Shown here in pieces: positions 1 to 9,380 of a stretch of 34,682 nt of DNA. The notes under the pieces were generated by a model, which saw only the letters and a list, made by a program, of their open reading frames with translations, ran no database searches and was not told the DNA's origin. The translations under genes and the position numbers were made by a program. The DNA is from UBA4655 sp044337015. GTDB lineage: Bacteria > Planctomycetota > Planctomycetia > Pirellulales > UBA1268. The stretch spans positions 1 through 34,682 of the forward strand of contig JBIIOJ010000008.1 of the NCBI GenBank assembly GCA_044337015.1, written 5' to 3'. Numbering within the stretch: position 1 is the first letter of the stretch; every line of letters begins with the position of its first letter.

Positions 1-29
1 CCGACACGGGCGGCAAGGAGACGTTGTTC

Positions 30-1376
<1,347 letters not shown>

Positions 1377-1387
1377 GACGGAACGCA

Positions 1388-1418
1388 GTTATACGGTTCC
1401 GCGACGGATGGAGTCCAA
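1388..1418 (-). promoter_or_regulatory. Candidate promoter of the tRNA gene
   Basis: On the minus strand a -10-like TATAAC (1393 to 1388) lies 11 nt before the tRNA 5' end, with a -35-like TTGGAC (1418 to 1413) 19 bp upstream. The spacer is longer than the ideal 17 bp. Position relative to the tRNA start fits a sigma-70 promoter. Confidence 0.45.
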
Positions 1419-1538
1419 GTTGTCTGCCGGGAGTGCCGTGATGCGTGGGGGCGAGCCCGCCCGCAGGGAGGCTTGTAACAAGGATTCGTTCTGTTAGGTT
1501 CATCGATCAGAGTCGCACCGGCGGCGAAGGTTTGTCAC

Positions 1539-1907
1539 ATGTACGAAAGCAGTTACATCACAATGGCTGAAACGAAGTCCGCCGCGAAGGGCGTCAACAA
1601 GTCGGAAGAGATACGCAAGCTCGCGACGGCGATGAAGCAAAAGGGAGAGAAGCCGCGTCCGGTCGTGATCGTGGCGGCGCTCAAGAAGCAGGGTGTCGCG
1701 GTGTCGAGCCCGCAGGTGAGCATGGTGCTCAAGCGGATGGGGCTCGGCGCGAGGACGGCCCGCGGCGAACTCGCGGGTTCGGCCGGCGGCAGGCGGGGCA
1801 CGATCTCGGTCGACGACCTCCTGGTCGCCAAGAAGATCGCCGGGCAGTTCGGGTCGGTGGATCGGGCGATCGCCGCGCTCGAGGCGCTCAAGCGTTTCCA
1901 GGCCTGA
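1539..1907 (+). CDS. Small planctomycete HTH-like protein, function unknown
   Basis: A 122-aa basic protein. Residues about 21-68 follow the pattern K-S-x-x-I-R ... P-x-x-V-V-x-A-L-K-x-x-G-V-x-V-S-x-x-x-V-S-x-V-L-K-R, which I recall from short planctomycete proteins with a predicted DNA-binding helix-turn-helix. After a glycine/arginine-rich linker, the C-terminal helices (about 90-120) contain VDDLLVAKKIAGQFG and AIAALEALK and may mediate oligomerisation. The start at 1539 has GAAGG 8 nt upstream; an in-frame ATG at 1563 (MAETKS) is an alternative without a good ribosome site. It stands alone between the tRNA promoter region and the porin leader. A transcription-factor role is inferred and no target is known. 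Confidence 0.75.
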   Translation: MYESSYITMAETKSAAKGVNKSEEIRKLATAMKQKGEKPRPVVIVAALKKQGVAVSSPQVSMVLKRMGLGARTARGELAGSAGGRRGTISVDDLLVAKKIAGQFGSVDRAIAALEALKRFQA

Positions 1908-1965
1908 GCGAAGACCGTTCCCGGTGCAGGTCAGCCGAGACGGCCCCTCGAGAGTCCCTGGATTG

Positions 1966-1996
1966 CCTGCCTTTCCCAATAGGGAAAGTCTGCAGG
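1966..1996 (+). terminator. Hairpin between the HTH gene and the porin gene
   Basis: CTTTCCC (1971-1977), loop AATA, GGGAAAG (1982-1988), extended by CCTGC/GCAGG across a 3-nt bulge. No T-run follows, so it may be a factor-dependent end signal for the upstream gene or the first element of the porin leader. Confidence 0.45.
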
Positions 1997-2010
1997 ATCG
2001 CGCCAGCCGT

Positions 2011-2030
2011 CACCGATAGAAGAGTCGGTG
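2011..2030 (+). other. Second leader hairpin upstream of the porin gene
   Basis: CACCGA (2011-2016) pairs with TCGGTG (2025-2030) around an 8-nt loop, 28 nt before the porin start and 14 nt after the previous hairpin. I do not recognise it as a known riboswitch. Confidence 0.35.
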
Positions 2031-2058
2031 TCGTGGGCGAATCCGCGGGACGGCCTCC

Positions 2059-3561
2059 ATGCTGCGCGCTTCCAGAAACTTCCGCGGATTGCCGGCCCTT
2101 CTCACCGCGTGCGTCGCCGTTGCGAGTTGCAATTGGGTGCGAGCCGACCCGGTAGTGTACGAGTCGGACGAGGCGGATGTCTGGGAGACGGATGTTCTCG
2201 ATCGCGACGACGCGTTCGTGGCGACCGCGACGGCATTCGAGGTGGACACCGTGGAGGCCGAAGGGGCCGCCTCTGCAGGCCTCTCCGAGGAGGAGATCCG
2301 CACGCTCGTCGATCAGGCGGTCGCGGCGAAGCTCGCCGGCATCCCGCGGCCGCGGTACATCCCGGCGACCGACATCGAGCCGCCGAAGGGACTCGTCTTC
2401 CTGAAGACCGACCCGCGGCGCGGGGAGTATCCATTCTCCATGGCGCTCGGGGGCTACCTGCAGCTGCGGTGGTTCGAGTTCGCCCGCGACGCGACCGAGT
2501 GGTACCCCACCGGGGCGACGGCCAGCAGGCCCGTCAACAACATCAACACGCTCAACATCAACCGCTTCCTGCTGTCATTTCACGGACACGTGGTGGACGA
2601 GCGGCTGCTCTACAACTTCGCCCTCTTCGGCACGACGAACGTCGGGATCCGTTCGGGCGTCGTGCCGATCGGGATGACCGGCTGGAAGTTCAGCGAGGCG
2701 GCACTCGTCGGCGGCGGGATGACGATCGTCCCGGGCTCCCGCGAATGGCAGCAGATGACGCCGTGGACGGTGGGGATCGACCGCAGCATGGCGAACACCT
2801 TCTTCCGACCCGGCTTCAGCCCCGGTTTGCAGGCGATGGGAACGATCGGTGGCGGCACGGTCCACTACGTCGCCGGCGTCTGGAACGCGATCGATGGCGG
2901 CACGACCGGCGTGCTCCGCCGCGGCACGTCGATGGCGTGGGCCGGAAACACCTGGTGGGAGCCGCTCGGCCCCTTCGGCCTCGGTGTCTCCGACATGGAA
3001 CACCGCAGGAGTGCGGCCGTCCGCGTGGGCTGCAGCGGCGTCCACGCCCTCACCAATGCCCTGCCGATCCCCGGCAACAACCCGGAAGACACGATCGTCC
3101 GGCTCTCGAACGGCACGCCGATCACCGCGGACGGCGCCCTCGGGCCCGACAGCACCGTCGAGCAGTTCGTCTACCGGCTCGCCACGGTCGATGCCGCCTG
3201 GAAATGGCGGGGCATCGGCGCCTCCGCCGAGTACTACTTCCGGATGCTCGACAACTTCAGGGGGGAGGGGACGTTCGACCGGTCGAGCATGTTCGATCAC
3301 GGCGGCATGGGCTATCTCTCCTGGTGCTTCGTGCCGCGGACCTACGAGGCCTACGCCCGGTCAAGCGTCGTCACCGGTCCCTACGGCACGGGGCAGGAGT
3401 ACGGCGGCGGCCTCAACTGGTATCTCAAGAAGTCGAGACAGGCGCGGCTCACGGTCGAGGGGCTCTACATGAACCGCAACCCGGCGCAGAACTTCCTCTA
3501 CCCCTACCGCGCCGGCTACACCGGCACCGCCATCCAGACGCAGTTGATGGTGATATTCTGA
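2059..3561 (+). CDS. Porin-like outer-membrane beta-barrel protein (OprO/OprP-like)
   Basis: 500-aa exported protein. Residues 1-29 form a Sec signal peptide with a likely cut after VRA (A29). A VASC sequence at 21-24 resembles a lipobox, but the barrel architecture favours ordinary signal peptidase cleavage. A short helical stretch at about 74-95 (SEEEIRTLVDQAVAAKLAG) resembles the periplasmic coiled-coil region that precedes some porin barrels. From about 125 onward there are alternating amphipathic strands rich in aromatic residues and glycine (GGYLQLRWFEF, RLLYNFALFG, YGGGLNWYL), and the last residue is phenylalanine, typical of barrel C-termini. Best guess is a phosphate-selective-porin-like channel. 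The ribosome site is weak. Its 3' end meets the minus-strand gene at 3577 with only 15 bp between. Confidence 0.75.
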   Translation: MLRASRNFRGLPALLTACVAVASCNWVRADPVVYESDEADVWETDVLDRDDAFVATATAFEVDTVEAEGAASAGLSEEEIRTLVDQAVAAKLAGIPRPRYIPATDIEPPKGLVFLKTDPRRGEYPFSMALGGYLQLRWFEFARDATEWYPTGATASRPVNNINTLNINRFLLSFHGHVVDERLLYNFALFGTTNVGIRSGVVPIGMTGWKFSEAALVGGGMTIVPGSREWQQMTPWTVGIDRSMANTFFRPGFSPGLQAMGTIGGGTVHYVAGVWNAIDGGTTGVLRRGTSMAWAGNTWWEPLGPFGLGVSDMEHRRSAAVRVGCSGVHALTNALPIPGNNPEDTIVRLSNGTPITADGALGPDSTVEQFVYRLATVDAAWKWRGIGASAEYYFRMLDNFRGEGTFDRSSMFDHGGMGYLSWCFVPRTYEAYARSSVVTGPYGTGQEYGGGLNWYLKKSRQARLTVEGLYMNRNPAQNFLYPYRAGYTGTAIQTQLMVIF

Positions 3562-3576
3562 TCGTCCGGCACGCTG

Positions 3577-3828
3577 TCAGAAGCAGTCGTTGCGGACTTC
3601 CTGCTTGATCAGCTGCTTCAGCCGCTGGATCGCCTGCTGCTCCTGGGCCTTGGCGTCACGCCAGAACTGGGCGATCTCGTCCCGCCACTCGGCATTGGCG
3701 ATGTATTGGTCATACCGCCAGAGGGCGTCGAGCCGTCGACCCAGTTCGTGCACGAGGTCGTGGTCGTGGTCGGCGCAGCCGCAGGTCTCGCCGAGGTGGG
3801 TCATCTCTTTCTCCGCTGCCAGCGTCAT
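3577..3828 (-). CDS. Small hypothetical protein with a Cys/His-rich N-terminus
   Basis: An 83-aa protein if started at the ATG at 3828 (MTLAAEKEMTHLG), which has GGGAG 8 nt upstream. The frame is open further up to 3933, but that extension (PRRRSERVSPRGTAIG...) has no ribosome site. A second in-frame ATG at 3804 is possible. The N-terminus has a compact CGCADHDHD cluster that could bind a metal. The rest is a predicted amphipathic helix pair (LGRRLDALWRYDQYIANAEW; DEIAQFWRDAKAQEQQAIQRL). No signal peptide, so probably cytoplasmic. I do not recognise a named family. It follows the GH-like gene on the same strand by 144 bp. Confidence 0.65.
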   Translation of the reverse strand: MTLAAEKEMTHLGETCGCADHDHDLVHELGRRLDALWRYDQYIANAEWRDEIAQFWRDAKAQEQQAIQRLKQLIKQEVRNDCF

Positions 3829-3972
3829 GGCGTGGTCTCCCGGTGGGGTGTAGGTCAGGCGAATTCCCCTGCCTGGCATGCCGATCGCGGTTCCTCGCGG
3901 AGAAACTCTTTCGGATCGGCGGCGCGGGTTCAAGCGGCCCGGCTGGCGACGTTCTGCGACGGGAATTTCGGC

Positions 3973-6117
3973 CTACCTGCGAGAGGACAGATGCGCTGCA
4001 CGGCTACGGACCGGTTTCCGGGAGTCTTCTCCGATGGTCGCGGCAAGGGCGAGCACGGCCGTCGGATCGTCGTCGAGGATCGTGCCGGTCGCGGTTCCCC
4101 CGGTCGTCGAGATAGTCGCACCCGTCGCCGATGAGAGGACCACCCTGAAGGTCTCGTTGCCCTCGGAAAGACGGTCCCCGTTCACGAGCACGCGGACCTT
4201 TCGGATCGTCTGTCCCATGGGAATGACGAGCGCGCCGCCGGCGGCCTGATAGTCGCTTCCGGCGGTCGCCGAGCCATCGGCGGTCGCCCACTGCACGGTG
4301 GTCCTCGTCGTGGCCGGCGTCGAGAGCGTGATCGTGAAGGCAAGCCGCCGCACGCCCCTGTTTCGCTCGAGAATCTCGGCGGAGGCGATGCTCACGGTCG
4401 GCAGCGCTGGGGGCGGTGAAGGGGGCTGCGGAGGCGTCGGCGGCTGCGGAGTCGTTGGGCTGCCCCAGAGCGCCCCGGTCGCGGCGTCGAGGACCGCTCG
4501 GTAACGGTGGGCCGTCTCGAGCGGCTGGTCCATCCGGTGGAGCTTCGCGAAGTCGCCCCAGCTCGACGCCCCGGGGAGGTTCGTGAACTGGAAGTCGCAG
4601 TAGAGGCTCATGCCGGCGGCGTCGAGCCCGCGGAGATACTCGCGGTAGAGGTCGCCCATCCGTGGGTCGTTGCCGGCCGCGTAGAAGACATCCTGGTAGG
4701 GGGCGCTGCGGCCGTCGAGGTGCGGCCCTCCCTCGTAGGCGACCAGCTGGATCGGGCGGCCGAGCGCCTGCGTCCACTCTTCGGCGAGCCGCTTGTGGTT
4801 CGACGTCCAGCCGACCGCCTCGGTAATACCCGTCCGCGAGTCGGCGAGCACCTTTTCGACCGTGGTGGCCGAGGTGTAGGTGTCACGCTGCGCATCCGAC
4901 GGGCTGAAGTAGGGGGCGATAGCGATCGCGTCGAACGCGCCGGCCATGCTCTCGACGACACGATTGGTGACCCAGTCGTTGGCGGCCCAGCCGGCGGCGA
5001 CCCGCACGAGCCGCTGCGGCTCGTCGCGGAACACGTCGGCCCAGATGTCGAGATCCCGCTTTGCCTCGCGGCCCGCCACCTGCCAGTTGTCGAGCCCCGC
5101 GTATTCCGGCCGGCTCACCTGATCGACCACCCACTGCGACGCCTCGAACCCATAGGCAAAGTTCCAGATCTCGTTCGACCACTCCACGTAGACCTTGCGG
5201 CCCGGCTCGAGCGAAGCCTTCACGGCGGTCGCGAAGTTCCGCACGAAGTCGTCGTCCGCCATGTGGGGCATGTTGAACCACGGGTCGGCGTCGAGGTCGT
5301 TGGCGAGCCGCACCATGTACTCGAGCGCCATTCCGTTGACGGGCGAAGGTGTCGGCGGCGGTCCCGACTCGGAGGCCTGTCGGATGTCGGACGTCTCGCG
5401 GCGGTCGGCCCAGGTGCGGATGTCGGAGGAATTGGTCTCCTGCACTCCCATGAATCGCAGCACGCCGAACGGGGCGAGCCGCTCGTGGAAGAGCGGGTGG
5501 AAGGGGGAGAACGCGGCGTTCGGCTGCCACACCTGCCCCGCGAACGACTGCCCGCCGTAGTCGGGCATCCAGACGTGGATGTCGCGGACCGGGTCGGTGG
5601 GGCTCGTTGCATCGATCTGGAGGTGGATGCCGCCGTCGGTCGGCGTCACGGCCAGCTCCGCGAACGACCGCCCGTCGGGAAGCGTGCCCCGCGACACCTC
5701 GCGCGCGTCGAACCCGAAGCTCACCTGCCCCGTGCCACGCCACTCGGCCCGGTAGGTGCCCGCCGGGTAGGCCCCGCCGAGCTCGCGAAACATGAGCGTG
5801 CCGGCGGCCTGCCGGTAGGTCTGGCCATTCTGGGTGAAGGTCTGGAGCGCGACGGGAACGCCGCTATCGTCCACCTGGATCGGCCTGGTTGCGCCGACGT
5901 CCCAGATCGTCTGCCAGGGATCGGCCACGTTCACGGCATGCGCGATCCAAGGACGCGACGACTGGAAGGCGTCGCTGAACGTCCAGGCCGGGGACCAGTC
6001 GGCGACCCGCTCGAGGTTCATGCCGATCCGCATGTGGCCGGTCGAGTCGGCCGCGCAGAGCCGTCGCGGCTCGCACCGCTCCACCTGAAGAGCCTCGGGA
6101 AAGGTCTTCCTCGTCAT
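3973..6117 (-). CDS. Exported glycoside-hydrolase-like protein with C-terminal Calx-beta domain and LEPR-like N-terminus
   Basis: 714-aa protein started at the ATG at 6117, with GGAG 7 nt upstream; the open frame to 6252 is not needed. The N-terminus carries VERCEPRRLCAAD (12-24), matching the planctomycete LEPR-xLL-type motif, and has no hydrophobic Sec core. Residues about 30-550 look like a TIM-barrel glycosidase. WSNEIWN supplies an Asn-Glu pair (N315/E316, candidate acid/base) and VAYEGG supplies E462 as candidate nucleophile, the clan GH-A arrangement; I cannot name the GH family. A proline-rich linker (about 554-571) leads to a Calx-beta domain (about 572-686) with ATADGSATAGSDY, EGNETF and an ILDDDP end. 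Role inferred: extracellular or surface polysaccharide binding or hydrolysis. Substrate unknown. Confidence 0.75.
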   Translation of the reverse strand: MTRKTFPEALQVERCEPRRLCAADSTGHMRIGMNLERVADWSPAWTFSDAFQSSRPWIAHAVNVADPWQTIWDVGATRPIQVDDSGVPVALQTFTQNGQTYRQAAGTLMFRELGGAYPAGTYRAEWRGTGQVSFGFDAREVSRGTLPDGRSFAELAVTPTDGGIHLQIDATSPTDPVRDIHVWMPDYGGQSFAGQVWQPNAAFSPFHPLFHERLAPFGVLRFMGVQETNSSDIRTWADRRETSDIRQASESGPPPTPSPVNGMALEYMVRLANDLDADPWFNMPHMADDDFVRNFATAVKASLEPGRKVYVEWSNEIWNFAYGFEASQWVVDQVSRPEYAGLDNWQVAGREAKRDLDIWADVFRDEPQRLVRVAAGWAANDWVTNRVVESMAGAFDAIAIAPYFSPSDAQRDTYTSATTVEKVLADSRTGITEAVGWTSNHKRLAEEWTQALGRPIQLVAYEGGPHLDGRSAPYQDVFYAAGNDPRMGDLYREYLRGLDAAGMSLYCDFQFTNLPGASSWGDFAKLHRMDQPLETAHRYRAVLDAATGALWGSPTTPQPPTPPQPPSPPPALPTVSIASAEILERNRGVRRLAFTITLSTPATTRTTVQWATADGSATAGSDYQAAGGALVIPMGQTIRKVRVLVNGDRLSEGNETFRVVLSSATGATISTTGGTATGTILDDDPTAVLALAATIGEDSRKPVRSRAAHLSSRR

Positions 6118-6190
6118 GGGATCGCTCCTGCAACCGGCATCGCAACGCCGCCTCAGAATGCCGCGCGGCTTTGCAAAATCGAACGCCAAC

Positions 6191-6228
6191 CCGGCGGATT
6201 CCCCGCATTCACGGGCGAATTCCGCCGG
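6191..6228 (-). terminator. Imperfect hairpin after hflC
   Basis: CCGGCGG-ATTC (6191-6201) pairs with GAAT-CCGCCGG (6217-6228) with one bulged T. It lies 62 nt downstream of the hflC stop and, on the minus strand, is followed by a T-containing stretch (TTGGCGTTCGATTTTG). This suits the end of the hflKC transcript ahead of the separately translated GH-like gene. Confidence 0.4.
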
Positions 6229-6289
6229 ACGGGAGAAGGAAACGCAAACCACGTGCCGAAAGCCAGGCGACGCCCCGCGTCGCGGCGGC

Positions 6290-7303
6290 TCACGGGGCGG
6301 CTGGTTCGGCCTCCGCCTTCTTGAGCAGGCGGAAGAGGTCGCTGTCGGTCGTCAGGATGAGCGTCGTGCCGCCGTCGAGCGTCTTGCGGTAGGTGTCGAG
6401 CGTCTTCGTGAACCGGTAGAACTCGGCGGCCCGCGGGCTGGCCGTATAGGCCTTGGCGTAGATACCGGAGGCCTTGGCGTCGGCCTGCCCCATGATCTCC
6501 TCCACCTTTCGGTAGGCGTCCGACTCGATCTGCCGCAGATCCCGCTCCCGGCGACCGTCGATCTTCGCGGCCTCGCCGGCACCCTCGGAGCGAAACCGCT
6601 CCGCGATCTGCAGCCGCTCCGAGATCATGCGTTCGTAGATCTTCTCGATGACGCCCCGCTTGTAGTTGAGCCGCTTCACGCGGACGTCGAGCAGTTCGAT
6701 CCCCCAGATGCCCACCTTCGGCGCGGCGGCCTCGAGGATCTCCTTCTCGAGCTCGAGCCGGCCGAACCGGATCGGCGGCAGCACGTTCACCGCGGCGCCG
6801 GCCTCGGCGAGCGCGACGTCCTTCTCGGGGGTGCGATCCTTGTCGGAGCGGACGAGCTCGATGAGGTCGTGGCGGGCGACGACGTTCCGCGTCTCGCTGC
6901 CGATGATGTCGTCGAGCCGGGAGAGGGCGCTCCGCTCGTCGCGGAGGCTCTGGAAATACCGCAGTGGGTCGGCGATCCGCCACCGGGCGAAGGTATCGAC
7001 GACGACGTAGAGCTTGTCGCGGGTCGTCATCTCGCTCGGCGGCCCGTCCCATTCGAGGATCCGCTTGTCGAAGCGGTTCACCGTCTGGATGCCCGGCAGC
7101 TTGAAGTGGAGGCCTGAGCGGCCGTCGGACTCCGGGGCATTGATCGGGCTGCCCACGGGCCGGCCGAACTGCGTGATCACGACCTGCTCGGCCTCGTCCA
7201 CCGTGTAGGCGGAGGCGTAAAGAACGACCGCGAGCAGGACGGCGGCGAAGCCGCCGATCGGCGAAAGGAGAGTTCGCAGAAGGTGATCGACGCGTTCGGT
7301 CAT
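6290..7303 (-). CDS. hflC: HflC, FtsH protease modulator (SPFH family)
   Basis: 337 aa. HflC forms with HflK a large SPFH-domain cage around the membrane protease FtsH and tunes its activity toward membrane proteins. Visible parts: one N-terminal membrane segment (about 13-33); an SPFH/band-7 domain (about 34-205) starting DEAEQVVITQFGRPV and containing LPGIQTVNRFDKRIL; and a coiled-coil region (about 215-290) rich in Arg/Glu/Ala (ISERLQIAERFRSEGAGEAAKI, DAYRKVEEIMGQADAKA). The C-terminal FYRFTKTLDTYRKTL stretch is typical of HflC. The start ATG (7303-7301) overlaps the hflK stop TGA (7302-7300), so the pair is translationally coupled. Length is close to that of other HflC proteins. Confidence 0.95.
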   Translation of the reverse strand: MTERVDHLLRTLLSPIGGFAAVLLAVVLYASAYTVDEAEQVVITQFGRPVGSPINAPESDGRSGLHFKLPGIQTVNRFDKRILEWDGPPSEMTTRDKLYVVVDTFARWRIADPLRYFQSLRDERSALSRLDDIIGSETRNVVARHDLIELVRSDKDRTPEKDVALAEAGAAVNVLPPIRFGRLELEKEILEAAAPKVGIWGIELLDVRVKRLNYKRGVIEKIYERMISERLQIAERFRSEGAGEAAKIDGRRERDLRQIESDAYRKVEEIMGQADAKASGIYAKAYTASPRAAEFYRFTKTLDTYRKTLDGGTTLILTTDSDLFRLLKKAEAEPAAP

Positions 7304-8289
7304 TTCACGGGCCGGGGGGGCTGGAGATTCAGGAGCGGCAGGAGTTGCTTCGCGTCCTCGTCGAGGACGATCTTGCCGCCGAGCCTCGGGATCACGTCGG
7401 AGAGCGTCTCGAGGTAGAGCCGCTGGCGGGTGACCTCGGGCGCCTTGTCGTACTGCTCGAGCATCGCGCGGAAACGGGCCACGTCTCCCTCGGCCTCGTT
7501 CACCCGCTTCACGGCGTAGCCTTCCGCCTCGCTCAGGCGGCGCTGGGCGTCACCACGGGCCCGCGGGACGACCTTGTTGTATTCGCCGTTGGCCTGGTTG
7601 ATCCGCTGCTCGCGTTCCTGCTGGGCGCGGTTGACCTCCTCGAAGGAGTGCTGCACGGCCGCCGGCGGATGGACGTTCTTCAGCTGCACCTGCTGCACGC
7701 GGAGCCCCATGTCGAGGTCGCCGACGAGCGACGAGAGCCGCTCGATCGCCTCGTTCTCGATTCCCTGGCGGCCGATCGTGAGCACCTCGTCGACCGTTCG
7801 GTCCCCGACCACCTCCCGCAGCACGCTCTCCGAGAGGTCGCGGAGCGTCGGCCCCGGCTCGCGGAGGTTGAAGAGGTAGGCCGCAGGATCGTGGATCTCG
7901 TACTGCACGACCCACTCGACGTGCGCGGCGTTGAGGTCACCGGTCACCATGTCGCTCTCGCGATCCTGCTCGTTCGACGTCTGGTCGGGGTTGCTCGAGC
8001 CGGGCGTGCCGAAGCCGAACTCGAGCTTCAACTGCCGCTTCACCGGCACGATCGTGACGCGGTCGATGCCGAAGGGCAGGCGAAACCGCAGACCGGGCTC
8101 GACCGTCCGGAGATACCGCCCGAACCGCTGCACCACGCCGACGCTCTCGGGGCCGACCGTGTAGAAGCATCGCACGAGCGACGCCAGAAGCAGCAGCGCT
8201 ACGGCCCCGACGAGTACCGCCGGCACGTGCCGCTCCGGGCGGATCGTCGGCAGGCGTGGAAACTGCGGAAACTGCGGGTCGAAGGGCAT
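7300..8289 (-). CDS. hflK: HflK, FtsH protease modulator (SPFH family)
   Basis: 329 aa when started at the ATG at 8289 (MPFDPQFPQF); the frame is open to 8382, but the extra residues do not look like protein and lack a better ribosome site. Order: proline-rich cytoplasmic N-terminus (1-21); membrane helix (about 22-43, VPAVLVGAVALLLLASLV); SPFH domain beginning GPESVGVVQRFGRYLRTVEPG; and coiled coil (about 215-290) with NRAQQEREQRINQANGEYNK and the RLSEAEGYAVKRVNEAEGD stretch characteristic of HflK. The glycine-rich N-terminus of the E. coli protein is missing. It is the first gene of the hflKC pair, 127 bp downstream of the hydrolase gene on the same strand. Confidence 0.95.
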   Translation of the reverse strand: MPFDPQFPQFPRLPTIRPERHVPAVLVGAVALLLLASLVRCFYTVGPESVGVVQRFGRYLRTVEPGLRFRLPFGIDRVTIVPVKRQLKLEFGFGTPGSSNPDQTSNEQDRESDMVTGDLNAAHVEWVVQYEIHDPAAYLFNLREPGPTLRDLSESVLREVVGDRTVDEVLTIGRQGIENEAIERLSSLVGDLDMGLRVQQVQLKNVHPPAAVQHSFEEVNRAQQEREQRINQANGEYNKVVPRARGDAQRRLSEAEGYAVKRVNEAEGDVARFRAMLEQYDKAPEVTRQRLYLETLSDVIPRLGGKIVLDEDAKQLLPLLNLQPPRPVK

Positions 8290-8416
8290 GCCACAGTGAT
8301 ATCCTCGGGATTCCCCGGAACCAACTTGGTCGAAAACCCGAAGATCCCGGCCCCCGAGGCATGCTCGCCCGACTCTCGGCACCCTCTCCCCGGCTGGAAA
8401 GGGGCTGCGTGTGCCT

Positions 8417-9286
8417 TCATTCCGCCGCGCCGGCCTTCGCGCGGGCGACGAGGAAGTCGACGAGTTCCTGGCAGTGGAAGAAACCCTCCCAGAAGGTGTG
8501 TCCTTGCCCCTCGGCGACCATGAGCTTCACGAGATCCCCCTTGCCGGCTGCCTCGTAGCGGCTCTTCAATCGCGATGAATTCGGCTCGATCGGCACGAGC
8601 GTGTCTTGGTCGCCATGGACGATGCAGAAAGGCACGCCCGCAGCCGCGGCGACGTCGATCCGCTCGATCGGGCAGAGGTCGGCCGCCTTCGCGGCGAGTT
8701 CTTCGGCGGTGAGGCCGTAGGCCGGAGCAGCCTTCGCGACTCCCGGGTAGATCCGCCAGTCGTAAACAGGGTAGATGCCTCCGACGCCGGCCGTCAGTTC
8801 GGGATGCGCGATCGCCCATGCGCTTGCCCAGAGTCCGCCGCGGCTGCGGCCGAGGAGAGCAGGCTTCTTCGAGTAGCCTCGACGCACCATCTCCGCGTGA
8901 AGGGCTTCGGCAGCCGCGACGCCCTTTGGGCTGCCGTACGATTCCCCGGTGTCGACGCCCGCCACCGCGACGCCGGCCTTCGTGAACTGCTCGTGCATCC
9001 ATTGCTCCGTCTTGTCTGGGTAGTCGGGCAGCGTCGGCGCGTAGAGCAGCCATGGCTTTGCGGCCGCGGGCCTCGCGTCGGCGGCAGGTGTGAAGAGGAA
9101 GGCCGTGTGCCCACCGGCCGTGAAGACTTCCCCCGGAAGAACGAGCTGCTTCCGTGGCGTCGGCTCGTCGGCCGAGGACCGGGGATGAGAGGCGATCACC
9201 GCCGCGGCCGCCAGTGCGAGGATCGCCAGAGGGGCCGACGGTCGGCGGAAAAAAGGACTGCGTGGGCGGGGTAGCGGGACGAGCAT
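8417..9286 (-). CDS. Exported alpha/beta hydrolase (prolyl-oligopeptidase/dienelactone-hydrolase-like)
   Basis: 289 aa from the ATG at 9286, with GGAGG 10 nt upstream; the long open frame above this is a high-GC artefact. An N-terminal hydrophobic segment (about 17-33, APLAILALAAAAVIA) followed by SSADEP suggests a Sec signal peptide cut near residue 39. The fold is a compact alpha/beta hydrolase with a complete triad: nucleophile S148 in GRSRGG, D226 or D228 in VHGDQDTLVP, and H263 in GQGHTFW. It resembles planctomycete esterase/peptidase-like proteins often annotated as prolyl oligopeptidase family; the substrate cannot be told. It is divergent from the DUF1549/DUF1553 operon across a shared control region, which hints at common regulation. 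Confidence 0.8.
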   Translation of the reverse strand: MLVPLPRPRSPFFRRPSAPLAILALAAAAVIASHPRSSADEPTPRKQLVLPGEVFTAGGHTAFLFTPAADARPAAAKPWLLYAPTLPDYPDKTEQWMHEQFTKAGVAVAGVDTGESYGSPKGVAAAEALHAEMVRRGYSKKPALLGRSRGGLWASAWAIAHPELTAGVGGIYPVYDWRIYPGVAKAAPAYGLTAEELAAKAADLCPIERIDVAAAAGVPFCIVHGDQDTLVPIEPNSSRLKSRYEAAGKGDLVKLMVAEGQGHTFWEGFFHCQELVDFLVARAKAGAAE

Positions 9287-9328
9287 CTGGACAGAGCCTC
9301 CGGCGGGTTTGGCGGAGAGGCCTCCCGT

Positions 9329-9343
9329 AAGCCAGGCTGGCTT
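9329..9343. promoter_or_regulatory. 15-bp palindrome in the divergent intergenic region
   Basis: AAGCCAG-G-CTGGCTT is a perfect 7-bp dyad around one base, 43 bp upstream of the hydrolase start and 143 bp upstream of the PSCyt1-DUF1549 start. The symmetry suits a dimeric regulator. No regulator gene is adjacent. Confidence 0.35.
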
Positions 9344-9361
9344 CCATGGGCGACCGATGCC

Positions 9362-9380
9362 ACAATAGTAAATGAATTGT
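9362..9380. promoter_or_regulatory. AT-rich dyad, possible promoter/operator of the divergent genes
   Basis: ACAAT, 9-nt spacer, ATTGT lies in the only AT-rich stretch of the 199-bp divergent region. On the minus strand it contains a TACTAT -10-like hexamer. No convincing -35 is present on either strand, so the promoter reading is tentative. Confidence 0.3.

Noticed and set aside
1472..1482. CTTGT-A-ACAAG dyad upstream of the HTH gene as an autoregulatory operator
   Set aside because: Arms of only 5 bp, no second copy in the window, and no link to the protein beyond proximity.
2100..2140. VASC lipobox making the porin-like protein a lipoprotein
   Set aside because: A better signal peptidase I site (VRA before DP) follows, and the rest is a barrel with a C-terminal Phe. 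Kept only as a minor alternative.
2028..3608. 526-codon plus-strand frame overlapping the porin gene
   Set aside because: Arg/His-rich composition without signal peptide or strand pattern. The frame starting at 2059 has a signal peptide, barrel strands and a terminal Phe.
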